Assembly: GCA_963770155.1 (NCBI GenBank)
Contig: CAVYOE010000001.1
Coordinates: 124,001 to 188,000, forward strand
Length of the DNA stretch: 64,000 bases
Direction: 5' to 3'
Origin: CAVYOE01 sp963770155
GTDB taxonomy: Bacteria; Actinomycetota; Thermoleophilia; Solirubrobacterales; 70-9
The stretch's first letter is position 1. The number at the start of each line of letters is the position of its first letter. Below the pieces are notes generated by a model. That model searched no databases and was not told where the DNA came from. It saw only the letters and a program-made list of their open reading frames with translations. The position numbers and the translations under genes are program-made. Below are positions 1-7,389 of the stretch, one piece after another.

Positions 1-135
1 GTGAACCAGGCGACCGAGCCGCTCTACATCGTGAAGCCGTTCAGCGGCGGCGGTCTTGCCAGCCTCTTCTCCACCCACCCTCCGATCGAGGAGCGCGTCC
101 GCCGCCTCCGCCAAATGCGGCCAGCCATTGCGTAG
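1..135 (+). CDS. HtpX-like M48 metalloprotease, C-terminal fragment
   Basis: Only the last 44 codons are inside the window, reading in frame from base 1 to a TAG stop. The residues STHPPIEERVRRLRQM are the conserved C-terminal signature of HtpX-type membrane M48 zinc proteases (the 'STHPP..ERI..L' block). The zinc-binding HExxH and membrane helices would lie upstream, outside the window. In this family the enzyme degrades damaged membrane proteins. The assignment rests on this one motif; a related M48 protein is the alternative. Confidence 0.75.
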   Translation: MNQATEPLYIVKPFSGGGLASLFSTHPPIEERVRRLRQMRPAIA

Positions 136-258
136 CTGGTAGGCGGCGGGCATCACCCCCTCCGGGGGCTCAACTTAATCGCGCGCCGCAGGCGCTCTGT
201 CTGATGCGACGCCAGTCGCACGCCCCGGCGGGGGTGGCGACCGCCGCCAACACCTCGC

Positions 259-276
259 TATACTTTATGAAGTAAT
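259..276 (+). promoter_or_regulatory. Probable promoter/operator of the moeZ-cysO pair
   Basis: TATACT at 259-264 is a good -10 box placing transcription start near 271. It overlaps a short inverted repeat ACTT-TATG-AAGT (262-273). A related arrangement (ATACTT ... TGAAG beside TATACT) precedes cysM at 5175-5200, so the two could be one regulator's sites. No convincing -35 box is seen. The shared control is an inference. Confidence 0.4.
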
Positions 277-301
277 GCCGATCGGATTAAGGTATTTGGG
301 C

Positions 302-1478
302 ATGGCCACCACTGAACCACTAGAACTGATCAAGAGCCGGATCGAGCAGCTGACGCCCGAGCAGGCGCGGGAGGAGCTGAGCTCGAACGGCGAGGTCGTC
401 CTGCTCGACATCCGCGAGCCCCACGAGCACGCCGAGTCGCACCTCGAGGGCGATGTCCTGGTGCCGCCCGCCGAGGTCGCCGAGCGGATAGACGAGCTCG
501 CTCCGGACACCTCGCAGCGGGTGATCCTCTACTGCCGCTCGGGCAACCGCTCGGCCCGTGCCGCCGACCTGCTCAAGCGCGAGTTCGGCTACGAGAACGC
601 CGCCAATGTGGAGGGCGGCATCCTCGCCTGGGAGGAGAAAGGCCTGCCGGTCGCCTCTGAAGCCGGGATGGACGCGGAGCAGCGCGAGCGCTACTCCCGC
701 CACACGCTGCTCCCCGAATTCGGCGTCGAGGGCCAGGTCAAGCTGCTCAACTCGAAGGTGCTCCTGATCGGCGCCGGCGGCCTCGGCTCGCCGACCGCCC
801 TCTATCTCGCAGCGGCCGGGGTCGGGACCATCGGGCCTGATCGACGACGACGAGGTCGATTCATCCAACCTTCAGCGTCAGGTGATTCACACGACCGACC
901 GGGTCGGCACCCCCAAGACCGAATCGGCAAAGAAGACGATCGAGGCCCTCAATCCGGACGTCGAGGTGGTCGAGCACCGGACGCGGCTCGACGCTTCCAA
1001 CATCCTCGAGATCATCGGCGACTACGACATCCTCGTCGACGGCGCCGACAACTTCCCCACCCGCTACCTGCTCAACGACGCCTCGGTCCGCCTGCGAAAG
1101 CCGGTCGTCTCCGCCTCGATCCTCGCCTTCGACGGGCAGATCTCGACCTTCGTCCCGTTCGAGGGTCCCTGCTACCGCTGCCTCTATCCGACCCCGCCGC
1201 CGGCCGAGCTCGCCCCGAGCTGCGGAGCCGCCGGCGTCCTCGGCGTGATGGCCGGGGTCATGGGCCTCCTGCAGGCAAACGAGGTGATCAAGCTGGCCGC
1301 CGGAATCGGGGAGCCGCTGATTGGGCGCCTCCTCCTTTATGAAGCGCTCGGCACTCGCTTCACCGAGCTCAAGGTCCGCCGCGACCCCGACTGCCCTATC
1401 TGCGGTGAGGATGCCCCGGAGATTCCCGAGTCGGAGATGGGCAAGTTCCCGGACTACGAGGCCTTCTGCGCCGCGTAG
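302..1478 (+). CDS. Rhodanese-MoeB fusion (MoeZ-like sulfur-carrier adenylyltransferase/sulfurtransferase), frameshifted
   Basis: Expected role: adenylate the C-terminal glycine of the ThiS-like carrier encoded next door (CysO) and transfer sulfur to it as a thiocarboxylate. Residues 1-115 form a rhodanese domain with active-site loop CRSGNRS (Cys78). A MoeB/ThiF domain begins near residue 125 with the nucleotide loop GAGGLGS (157-163) and ends with zinc cysteines CYRC and CPIC. The reading frame breaks at codon 178: the run GGG at 833-835 carries one extra base, and removing it gives the expected IGLIDDDEVDSSNLQRQV. The corrected protein would be about 391 aa, typical of MoeZ. Domain order is rhodanese first; mycobacterial MoeZ has it last. 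The start at 302 has AAGG 9 nt upstream; an in-frame ATG at 275 is possible. The break is either a sequence error or a disabled gene. Confidence 0.8.
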
Positions 1479-1528
1479 TTCCGCGGGTGGTATCCCCTGG
1501 CGATGGCTCTGACGTAGGGTTCCGCGCG

Positions 1529-1807
1529 ATGCCGACCGTCAAGGTTCCGCCCGTTCTGCGCCAGCACACCGATGGTGAAGCCGAGGTGAGCGCCGACGGG
1601 GCGACGGTCGGCGAGGTCCTGCGCGCGGTCGCGGCGAAGCACCCGGCGACCGAGGATCAGCTGTTCTCGCCCGAGGGCGACTTGAACCGCTACGTCAACG
1701 TGTACCTGAACGACGAGGACGTTCGGGTGCTCGAAGGGCTCGACACCCCGGCCTCCGACTCGGACACCGTGGTCCTCCTGCCGGCGATGGCCGGCGGTGC
1801 TAGCTAG
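1529..1807 (+). CDS. cysO: CysO-like sulfur-carrier protein (ThiS/MoaD fold) with Gly-Gly-Ala-Ser tail
   Basis: This 92-aa beta-grasp protein carries sulfur as a C-terminal thiocarboxylate for cysteine synthesis by CysM. It resembles mycobacterial CysO along its length: PxxLR near the start, RYVNVYLNDEDVR (residues 54-66), and a C-terminal LPAMAGG. In characterised CysO the chain ends at the diglycine; here Ala91-Ser92 follow Gly89-Gly90. Adenylation needs a free terminal glycine, so removal of Ala-Ser is predicted, most plausibly by the JAMM protease at 6997-7389. The start was chosen at the ATG that begins the carrier fold; an upstream ATG at 1487 would add 14 unrelated residues. It lies 50 bp after the MoeZ-like gene, probably one transcript. 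Confidence 0.85.
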   Translation: MPTVKVPPVLRQHTDGEAEVSADGATVGEVLRAVAAKHPATEDQLFSPEGDLNRYVNVYLNDEDVRVLEGLDTPASDSDTVVLLPAMAGGAS

Positions 1808-1847
1808 CGCTTCTGCCACCGGCCGGAAGGCGGTACAAATAGAGCCG

Positions 1848-2447
1848 ATGGGACGACGGAGGACACTGGTGGCGGCGCTGTTTTCCGCGATGGCGGTGGT
1901 GGCCATGCCGCTGGTCGGTGACGCTGGGGCCTATGAGGGGACCAAGAGCATTGCCGGGAAGTTCTCCGGCTTGACCGAGGACGGAGGCACGGTCAGCTTC
2001 AGGATCACCCGCTCGGGCAAAGTCGTGGACTTCACGCTCGGCCCGACGACCCTGTACTGCGTGACCGATCCCTCCACGGACCTGAACCACTTCCCCGAAT
2101 TGAAGGCCGAATACACGAAGACGATCACGATCACCCACGGGTCGATCCAGATGCAGGGACGGTCGAAGAAGAACCGCCAGGGCAAGAAGTACGAGTTCAG
2201 CGATCCGTATCCGGGTCCGACGGTGGCATCGCAAGGAGGCTTCTACGAGGGGAAGGCCGACTACCTGCAGCGAGGGTCCCGGGTGGTGGGCACCGGGATG
2301 AGGGGCCAGGTCATCTACGGCTCCCAGACCGGCGACGCCAGTCTCGTCGGAACCGAGCGCTGCTCGACCAAGTACGTCGACTGGGCGGCGAAGCGACCCC
2401 GCGACCCCGGCAAGATGTACCTGCGCGGCGGCATCATCGTGCAGTGA
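1848..2447 (+). CDS. Secreted hypothetical protein
   Basis: The 199-aa product begins with arginines followed by a hydrophobic stretch (about residues 6-24) ending in AGA, a Sec signal peptide. The mature part is polar and beta-rich in pattern, with two cysteines (in LYCVTD and ERCST) that could form a disulfide. No family is recognised with certainty. It resembles in style the other small exported proteins of this window but not in clear motif. The start is the ATG preceding the Arg-rich n-region; an upstream in-frame start would put 17 extra residues before the signal peptide. It converges on the ABC transporter operon, with a small GC hairpin between (arms at 2448-2453 and 2464-2469). Confidence 0.6.
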   Translation: MGRRRTLVAALFSAMAVVAMPLVGDAGAYEGTKSIAGKFSGLTEDGGTVSFRITRSGKVVDFTLGPTTLYCVTDPSTDLNHFPELKAEYTKTITITHGSIQMQGRSKKNRQGKKYEFSDPYPGPTVASQGGFYEGKADYLQRGSRVVGTGMRGQVIYGSQTGDASLVGTERCSTKYVDWAAKRPRDPGKMYLRGGIIVQ

Positions 2448-2473
2448 GCCCGGGCGTCCCCGACCGGGCGCCG

Positions 2474-3241
2474 CTAGTGCTCCAGGACCAGACCTAAGAA
2501 CTTCTTCGTGCGCTCCTCGCGGGGCTGGTCGATGACCTGCGCGGGGGGCCCCTGTTCGACGATCTTCCCTTCGTCCATGAAGATGACCCGGTCGCCGACG
2601 TCGCGGGCGAATCCCATCTCGTGGGTGACCACGATCATCGTCATTCCCTCGGCGGCGAGCTCGCGCATCACGTCGAGCACCTCCTTGACCAGCTCGGGAT
2701 CGAGCGCGCTGGTCACCTCGTCGAACAGCATCACGTGCGGGTCCATTGCCAGCGCCCGCGCGATCGCGACCCGCTGCTGCTGGCCGCCCGACAGGCGCTC
2801 GGGGTACTCGTTGACCTTGTCGGCGAGGCCGACCCTGTCGAGCAGCCGCGTCGCCTTCTGCTTCACCTCGTCGGCGGGGCGGCCGAGCACCCGCTGGGGC
2901 CCGAGCGCCACGTTCTCGACCGCGCTCAAGTGAGGGAACAGGTTGAACTGCTGGAAGACCATCCCGACTCGCTGGCGGACATAGTCGACCTCCCAGCCGG
3001 CTTCGCCCTCGCCGGACCCGGGCCCCTTGCAGATGTTGCGGCCCTCGAAGACGATCTCCCCCTCCTCGGGAGGCTCGAGCATGTTGATGCAGCGCAGCAG
3101 CGTGCTCTTGCCCGACCCGCTCGGCCCGATCACGCAGACCACCTCGCCCCGGGCGACCTCGAGGTCGATCCCACGCAGGACGTGAAGATCGCCGAAGCGC
3201 TTCTGCACTCCTTCCAGCCGAAGGATCTTCTCGTCGCTCAT
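2474..3241 (-). CDS. Polar amino-acid ABC transporter, ATP-binding subunit
   Basis: A 255-aa ATPase of the GlnQ/HisP/ArtP type that powers amino-acid import. It shows Walker A GPSGSGKS, the Q-loop region FQQFNLFPHLS, signature LSGGQQQR, Walker B VMLFDEVTSALDPE and the H-loop TVVTHEMGF-type segment (IVVTHEMGF). Length matches the family. It is the last gene of a three-gene minus-strand set (binding protein, permease, ATPase), starting 4 bp after the permease stop. The substrate cannot be read from the ATPase; the surrounding cysteine-biosynthesis genes make cystine or another sulfur amino acid a reasonable guess. Confidence 0.93.
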   Translation of the reverse strand: MSDEKILRLEGVQKRFGDLHVLRGIDLEVARGEVVCVIGPSGSGKSTLLRCINMLEPPEEGEIVFEGRNICKGPGSGEGEAGWEVDYVRQRVGMVFQQFNLFPHLSAVENVALGPQRVLGRPADEVKQKATRLLDRVGLADKVNEYPERLSGGQQQRVAIARALAMDPHVMLFDEVTSALDPELVKEVLDVMRELAAEGMTMIVVTHEMGFARDVGDRVIFMDEGKIVEQGPPAQVIDQPREERTKKFLGLVLEH

Positions 3242-3245
3242 GTGC

Positions 3246-4028
3246 TCATGGTGTGGTTGCGGGTGAGGCGCCGGCGGGGACCGCCGGGCCCGCCCCGGTC
3301 CGCTCGTAGCGGCGCTGTTGGCGCTTGATCAGGTAGTCGATGAAGCGTGCGAGCGGGATCGTCACCACCAGAAACATCAGCGCGCCCAGCGTAAGCGCCG
3401 AACTGTTGAAGGTGTCGGACTGGACGTCGCGGCCGGCCTGCACCACCTCGACCAGCCCGATCGCGCTGACCAGGGCGGTGTCCTTCATCAACGCGATGAA
3501 GTCGTTCAGCAGGGGCGGAATCACTTTCCGCACCGCCTGCGGCACGATCACGAACCGCATCGCCTGCATGTGGTTCATCCCGAGCGAGCGTGCCGCCTCG
3601 GTTTGTCCGTCCGGGACCGCTTCGATCCCGGCGCGGTAGACCTCGGCCATGTAGGCGCCGTAGGTGATCGTGATCGCGATCACTCCGTACCAGAAGGGAT
3701 CGGGCTTGCCGAACCATTGCGGGATCCCGATCTCGCGCGGCAGCACGTCCTCCTGCGCCAGCGCTCCGAGGCTCCCTGAGATCAGCAGGATCACGAGCAG
3801 CACCGGTATTCCGCGGAAGGCATCGATGTAGGCGATCGCCAGACCGCGGAGCGGCATCCCGGCCCGCCCCGGTGCCTGGCGCATCAGCGCCAGCACCAGT
3901 CCCCAGATCAGCGACAGAATCCCCGCGACCAGCGAGAGTTGGATCGTTTCCCAGAATCCGTCGAGGACGAAGCTGAAGTTGTCATTGATCACCTCGAGGT
4001 CGAAGTACTGCTCGCGAATCGCATCCAT
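3246..4028 (-). CDS. Polar amino-acid ABC transporter permease
   Basis: A 260-aa membrane protein of the HisM/GlnP family with several hydrophobic helices. The conserved EAA loop appears as PDGQTEAARSLGMNHMQAMRFVIVPQA, which docks on the ATPase. The N-terminal half contains FWETIQLSLVAGILSLIWG and an IDAFRGIPVLLVI segment typical of this family. It forms a homodimeric channel with the ATP-binding subunit encoded just downstream. It is separated from the binding-protein gene by 113 bp that include an intrinsic terminator (4092-4118), so it may be expressed at a lower level than the binding protein. Confidence 0.92.
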   Translation of the reverse strand: MDAIREQYFDLEVINDNFSFVLDGFWETIQLSLVAGILSLIWGLVLALMRQAPGRAGMPLRGLAIAYIDAFRGIPVLLVILLISGSLGALAQEDVLPREIGIPQWFGKPDPFWYGVIAITITYGAYMAEVYRAGIEAVPDGQTEAARSLGMNHMQAMRFVIVPQAVRKVIPPLLNDFIALMKDTALVSAIGLVEVVQAGRDVQSDTFNSSALTLGALMFLVVTIPLARFIDYLIKRQQRRYERTGAGPAVPAGASPATTP

Positions 4029-4091
4029 CTCGGCTCCTATCCGCTCTTGGGGAATAGCCGCGGCTGCGGCGCGGTGAGGCTATAGACAAAA

Positions 4092-4118
4092 GAAAGGGGC
4101 GCCAGAGGCGCCCCTTTC
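4092..4118 (-). terminator. Intrinsic terminator between binding-protein and permease genes
   Basis: A perfect 12-bp inverted repeat (GAAAGGGGCGCC, loop of 3, GGCGCCCCTTTC) is followed on the minus strand by TTTTGTC. It lies 24 bp past the stop of the binding-protein gene and 63 bp before the permease start. Partial termination here is a common way to make more binding protein than membrane subunits. Confidence 0.85.
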
Positions 4119-4141
4119 AGGTCGTCCACGGTCAGAGCCGG

Positions 4142-5092
4142 TTATGGAGTCGCTTCAACTCCGGTGTCGGTCTCCTCCGTCGTTTCGGTGGTCTCCTCCG
4201 TGGTCCCGGTTGTCTCCTTCGCACCGGTGGCCGGCTCTTCTGCATCCGGTTCGTGGGTGCCTTCGAGCACGGAGGCGGTCGGCTTCACGCCGGGGAACCA
4301 TGTCTCGTAGATCTCCTCGAGCGTGCCGTCCTCCTTCATTTCCTGGAGGGCGCCATTGATGGCCTCGCGGAGGGCGTCTGACTCCTCGCTGAAGGCGAGC
4401 CCGTAGAGCTCGTCCGTCTTGATCGTTTCGGCGAGCTCGACATTCTCCGCTCCGGTGTCGATCAGCTCCTTGACCACCGGCTCGTCGAGGATCACTGCCT
4501 CGACCTGACCGGCGGAGAGGGCATTGATCGCGTCTGCGCCTTCGGGGAAGCCGCGCACTTCAGCCGCGTCGGTCTCCTCGTTGGCGTAATCCTCGCCGGT
4601 GGTGCCGTCCTGGGCGCCGACAGTGGCGCCGGCAAGATCGGCGGTGGTCTTGATGTCCGAACCGGGCGAGACCGCGAGAGCCTGTTGGGCCTCGTAGTAG
4701 GGGTCGGAGAAGTCGACCTGCTTCTCGCGCTCCGGCGTGATCGTGGTTGCCGAAGCGACCATGTCGAACTTGCCCTGGGCCTGATCTCGGAAGATCGTGT
4801 CGAACGAGGTGTCCTCGTACTCGGCCTTGAGCCCGAGCCGCTTGGCGATCTCGTTGACCACGTCGATGTCGTAGCCCTCGTAGTTGGGCGCCTTGCCCTG
4901 CTCGAATGGCTCGAACGGGATATCCGAGCCGACCAGGAGCGTTCCTTCGCTGATCAGGCCGAGATCCTCTGCGGCCGTGGTGGCGGTCGTCTCTTCGCCG
5001 CCATCGTCGTCATCGTCGCCGCAACCGGCGATGACGCCGGTGGCGAGCAGGCCGCAGATCGCGAGCACGATCAGCAATAAGCGTTTTCTCAT
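4142..5092 (-). CDS. Polar amino-acid ABC transporter substrate-binding lipoprotein
   Basis: The 316-aa precursor has an N-terminal signal with lipobox VIAGC, so it should be lipid-anchored outside the membrane. The mature part is a family 3 solute-binding protein: IPFEPFE, YEGYDIDVVNEIAKRLG, FDTIFRDQAQGKFDM and ITPEREKQVDFSDPYYE are typical. An Asp/Glu/Thr-rich linker follows the lipid-anchored cysteine and the C-terminus ends in a Thr/Glu-rich tail (TEETTETTEET), which is unusual and may be a spacer. On the minus strand AAGGAG (5105-5110) precedes the ATG by 12 nt. Ligand unknown; cystine or glutamine-type amino acids are candidates. Confidence 0.92.
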   Translation of the reverse strand: MRKRLLLIVLAICGLLATGVIAGCGDDDDDGGEETTATTAAEDLGLISEGTLLVGSDIPFEPFEQGKAPNYEGYDIDVVNEIAKRLGLKAEYEDTSFDTIFRDQAQGKFDMVASATTITPEREKQVDFSDPYYEAQQALAVSPGSDIKTTADLAGATVGAQDGTTGEDYANEETDAAEVRGFPEGADAINALSAGQVEAVILDEPVVKELIDTGAENVELAETIKTDELYGLAFSEESDALREAINGALQEMKEDGTLEEIYETWFPGVKPTASVLEGTHEPDAEEPATGAKETTGTTEETTETTEETDTGVEATP

Positions 5093-5174
5093 TCGGGTTC
5101 CTCTCTCCTTACGCGTGGGGGTTGAGTCGGCGCGAACATATCCCCTGGCGAGCGGCGGTGCGGTCGACCTCCCA

Positions 5175-5200
5175 ATACTTCAATTTGTGAAGCGTATACT
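5175..5200 (+). promoter_or_regulatory. Promoter and palindromic operator candidate of cysM
   Basis: TATACT at 5195-5200 is a strong -10 box that would start transcription about 7 nt before the cysM ATG, leaving almost no leader. Immediately upstream lies the inverted repeat CTTCA-ATTTG-TGAAG (5178-5192), flanked by ATAC and GTAT. This position, covering the -35 region, suits a repressor. The half sites resemble those at 262-273 before the moeZ-like gene. Confidence 0.45.
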
Positions 5201-5214
5201 GGGCGCGATCGCTG

Positions 5215-6180
5215 ATGGCCGAACCGGTTCTCAATCGACCCTGCGGGGGGCGCTTCAAGGACGTGGTCGAGTCGATCGGCAACACGCCGATCGTCGAGCT
5301 GCCGACGCTCTCGCCCAAGGAGGGTGTGCACATCTGGGCCAAGCTCGAGGGCCAGAACCCGACCGGCTCGGTCAAGGACCGCGTTGCCAAGGCGATGATG
5401 GAGGACGCCGAGGAGAAGGGCGCGATCGCAGAGGGACAGACGGTTCTCGAGCCGACCTCCGGCAACACCGGGATCTCGCTCGGGATGATCTGCCGGCGCA
5501 AGGGCTATCCGCTCAAAGTCGTGATGCCCGACAACGTCACTGAGGAGCGCAGCCAGCTGCTGCGCATGTACGGCGCGGAGATCGTCTATTCAGAGGGCGC
5601 CAAGGGCTCGAACGGCGCGGTCGAATTGGCGCTCGAGATGGTCGAGCAGGACTCCTCCTATTACATGCCCTACCAGTACGGCAACGAGGCCAATCCGCGA
5701 GCGCACTACGAGGGGACAGCGTGCGAGATCCTCGAGGAGCTTGAAGAGGTCGCGGCCTTTGTCGGCGGGCTCGGCACCGGTGGCACGCTCATGGGCAACG
5801 GCCGCCGGCTCAAAGAAAACGACCCGGAGACCAAGATCGTCGCGGCCGAGCCGATGCAGGGCGAGCTCGTCCAGGGCTTGCGCTCTCTCGACGACGGCTT
5901 CATCCCTCCGATCATCGACATCTCCCTGTTCGACCGCAAGATCATGGTCTCCAACACCGACGCGATCGTCTGGACCAAGAAGCTGCTGGAGGAGGAAGGG
6001 CTGTTCGCAGGTGTCTCTGCCGGTGCGATCGCCTCGGTCGCGGTCCGGATTGCGGGAGAGCTCGACGAGGGCAACGTGGTCTTCCTCGTGCCGGACGACG
6101 GCTGGAAGTACCTCTCATCCGGCGTCTACACCAAGCCGGTGGAGGAGCTCGAAGGCATCGACTCGACTGTTTGGTGGTAG
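5215..6180 (+). CDS. cysM: CysM-type O-phosphoserine-dependent cysteine synthase
   Basis: A 321-aa PLP enzyme of fold type II. Lys54 in GSVKDR is the predicted Schiff-base lysine, TSGNTG (81-86) binds the substrate carboxylate and GLGTGGT (185-191) the cofactor phosphate. It matches mycobacterial CysM rather than CysK: YQYGNEAN, GTLMG, KIVAAEP and WKYLSSG are shared. Arg223 in LRSLDDGF corresponds to the arginine that selects O-phosphoserine in M. tuberculosis CysM. The C-terminus ends VWW, like the tail that covers the active site there. In that system sulfur comes from CysO thiocarboxylate. The next gene overlaps by 10 bp. The ATG lies about 7 nt after the predicted transcription start, with no clear ribosome site. 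Confidence 0.93.
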   Translation: MAEPVLNRPCGGRFKDVVESIGNTPIVELPTLSPKEGVHIWAKLEGQNPTGSVKDRVAKAMMEDAEEKGAIAEGQTVLEPTSGNTGISLGMICRRKGYPLKVVMPDNVTEERSQLLRMYGAEIVYSEGAKGSNGAVELALEMVEQDSSYYMPYQYGNEANPRAHYEGTACEILEELEEVAAFVGGLGTGGTLMGNGRRLKENDPETKIVAAEPMQGELVQGLRSLDDGFIPPIIDISLFDRKIMVSNTDAIVWTKKLLEEEGLFAGVSAGAIASVAVRIAGELDEGNVVFLVPDDGWKYLSSGVYTKPVEELEGIDSTVWW

Positions 6181-6986
6181 CCGGCCCGCCGCCCGAGCGG
6201 CTCGAGGCGGCCGCCGAGCGGGTCCGGGAGCTGGCCGCCGAATACGAACCGCCGGATTTCGGGCACGTGCCGAACGCCGATGCGGCGCTGTTCCTGAGCG
6301 CGATCGACCACGGCACCGGGTATGAGCGCCCGCACCAGGTCCGGGGCGAGGGCCCCTACGAGGGCAGCGCCCTGCTCTGGGCCCTGGGGGTGGCGGAGGA
6401 GGAAGAGGTGCCCGGCACGCTCACGGCCGAGGCGCTCGCCGACGCCGACGAGGACCTGGTCGAGGACCTCTTCTCGATCGAAGGAGAGACGGTCAGCGCG
6501 CCGGGTGAGCGCGCCCGCCTCTGGAGTGATCTGGCCGTGAAGCTGGGCGAGGACTACGACGGGCAGGCGATGGAGCTGATCGCCGCCGCCCGCTCGCGGC
6601 TCGGCGGCGAGGGCGGCATGCTGGAGCGGCTGGCGGCGTTCGAGGCGTTCTCGGATCCGCTGCGCAAGAAGAGCTTCCTCTTCTGCAAGATCGCCGAGCG
6701 GCGGGGCTGGCTCGAGGTGACCGATCCCGAAAGCTGGGAGGTCTGCGGTGACAGCGTCCTCATGCGGCTTGCCCTACGGGCCGGCCTGGCCGAGGAGGGA
6801 CCGGTCGAGCAGGTCCGCGAGGCGACCGTGCGCGCTTTCGGCGCCGTCGCAGAGCGGGCCGGGCTGGCGCCTACGGTCCTCGACGACCTTCTCTGGGAGC
6901 GTGGCCGCGAAGACGCCGACCTGCTCGGCACCGACGCCGGCGACCTGAGCGAGCCACCGCGTCCGCCGGGCGGGCACTTCTATTAG
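6171..6986 (+). CDS. Queuosine-salvage (QNG1)-like protein, tentative
   Basis: The 271-aa, largely alpha-helical soluble protein starts at TTG 6171 (or GTG 6174) inside the end of cysM, so it is translationally coupled. I recognise a weak match in layout to the queuosine-salvage family (nucleoside N-glycosylase, HhH-like fold): an aspartate after the first strand (LFLSAID), YEGSALLWAL, RARLWSDLAVKLGEDY, an RKKSFLFCKIAERRGW helix, CGDSVLMRLALRAGL and a VEQVREATVRAFGAVAERAG helix followed by DDLLWERGR. This is from memory of the family and needs a profile search. Its place between cysM and the JAMM protease suggests a link with the cysteine/sulfur-carrier pathway, but no chemistry is evident. 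Confidence 0.5.
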   Translation: MVVAGPPPERLEAAAERVRELAAEYEPPDFGHVPNADAALFLSAIDHGTGYERPHQVRGEGPYEGSALLWALGVAEEEEVPGTLTAEALADADEDLVEDLFSIEGETVSAPGERARLWSDLAVKLGEDYDGQAMELIAAARSRLGGEGGMLERLAAFEAFSDPLRKKSFLFCKIAERRGWLEVTDPESWEVCGDSVLMRLALRAGLAEEGPVEQVREATVRAFGAVAERAGLAPTVLDDLLWERGREDADLLGTDAGDLSEPPRPPGGHFY

Positions 6987-6996
6987 CTTCACCACG

Positions 6997-7389
6997 ATGA
7001 AGATCGGCAAGCAACAAATCGAGGAGCTGATCGCTCACGCGCGGTCGGAGGTCCCGAACGAGTGCTGCGGGATGATCGGCTCGGTCGATGGCCGCGCCGC
7101 GACCATCTACAAGGCGGAGAACGCCGAGGGCAGTCCGCTCCGCTACAACCTAGACCCCGCCGACCAGTTCCGGATCATGAGCGAGATGGAGGATCGCGGC
7201 GAGGAACTCGGCGCCATCTACCACTCGCACACGCAGAGCCCGGCTTACCCATCGCAGACGGACATCAATCTGGCTGCCTATCCCGACTCGCTCTACATCA
7301 TCGTTTCGCTGGCCGAGGGGGAGGAGCCGGTCCGCGCCTTCAGCATCCGCGACGGCGAGGTCGACGAGGTACGGCTCACGGTGGAATGA
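6997..7389 (+). CDS. mec: JAMM/MPN+ metalloprotease, Mec-like (CysO processing)
   Basis: A 130-aa zinc protease. The JAMM site is complete: Glu22 in ECCG and H-S-H (76-78) with Ser86 and Asp89 in YPSQTD, i.e. HxHx7Sx2D. It corresponds to mycobacterial Mec+, which hydrolyses the CysO-cysteine adduct made by CysM to release cysteine. Here it may do a second job, removing Ala-Ser from the CysO tail. It starts 10 bp after the upstream gene and its stop abuts the next ATG, so cysM through DUF2007 look like one operon. Length fits single-domain bacterial MPN proteins. Confidence 0.9.
   Translation: MKIGKQQIEELIAHARSEVPNECCGMIGSVDGRAATIYKAENAEGSPLRYNLDPADQFRIMSEMEDRGEELGAIYHSHTQSPAYPSQTDINLAAYPDSLYIIVSLAEGEEPVRAFSIRDGEVDEVRLTVE

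Noticed and set aside
205..220. TGCGAC-GCCA-GTCGCA hairpin after the HtpX fragment
   Set aside because: Six-bp stem without T-run; too weak to call as a terminator or operator in sequence this GC-rich.
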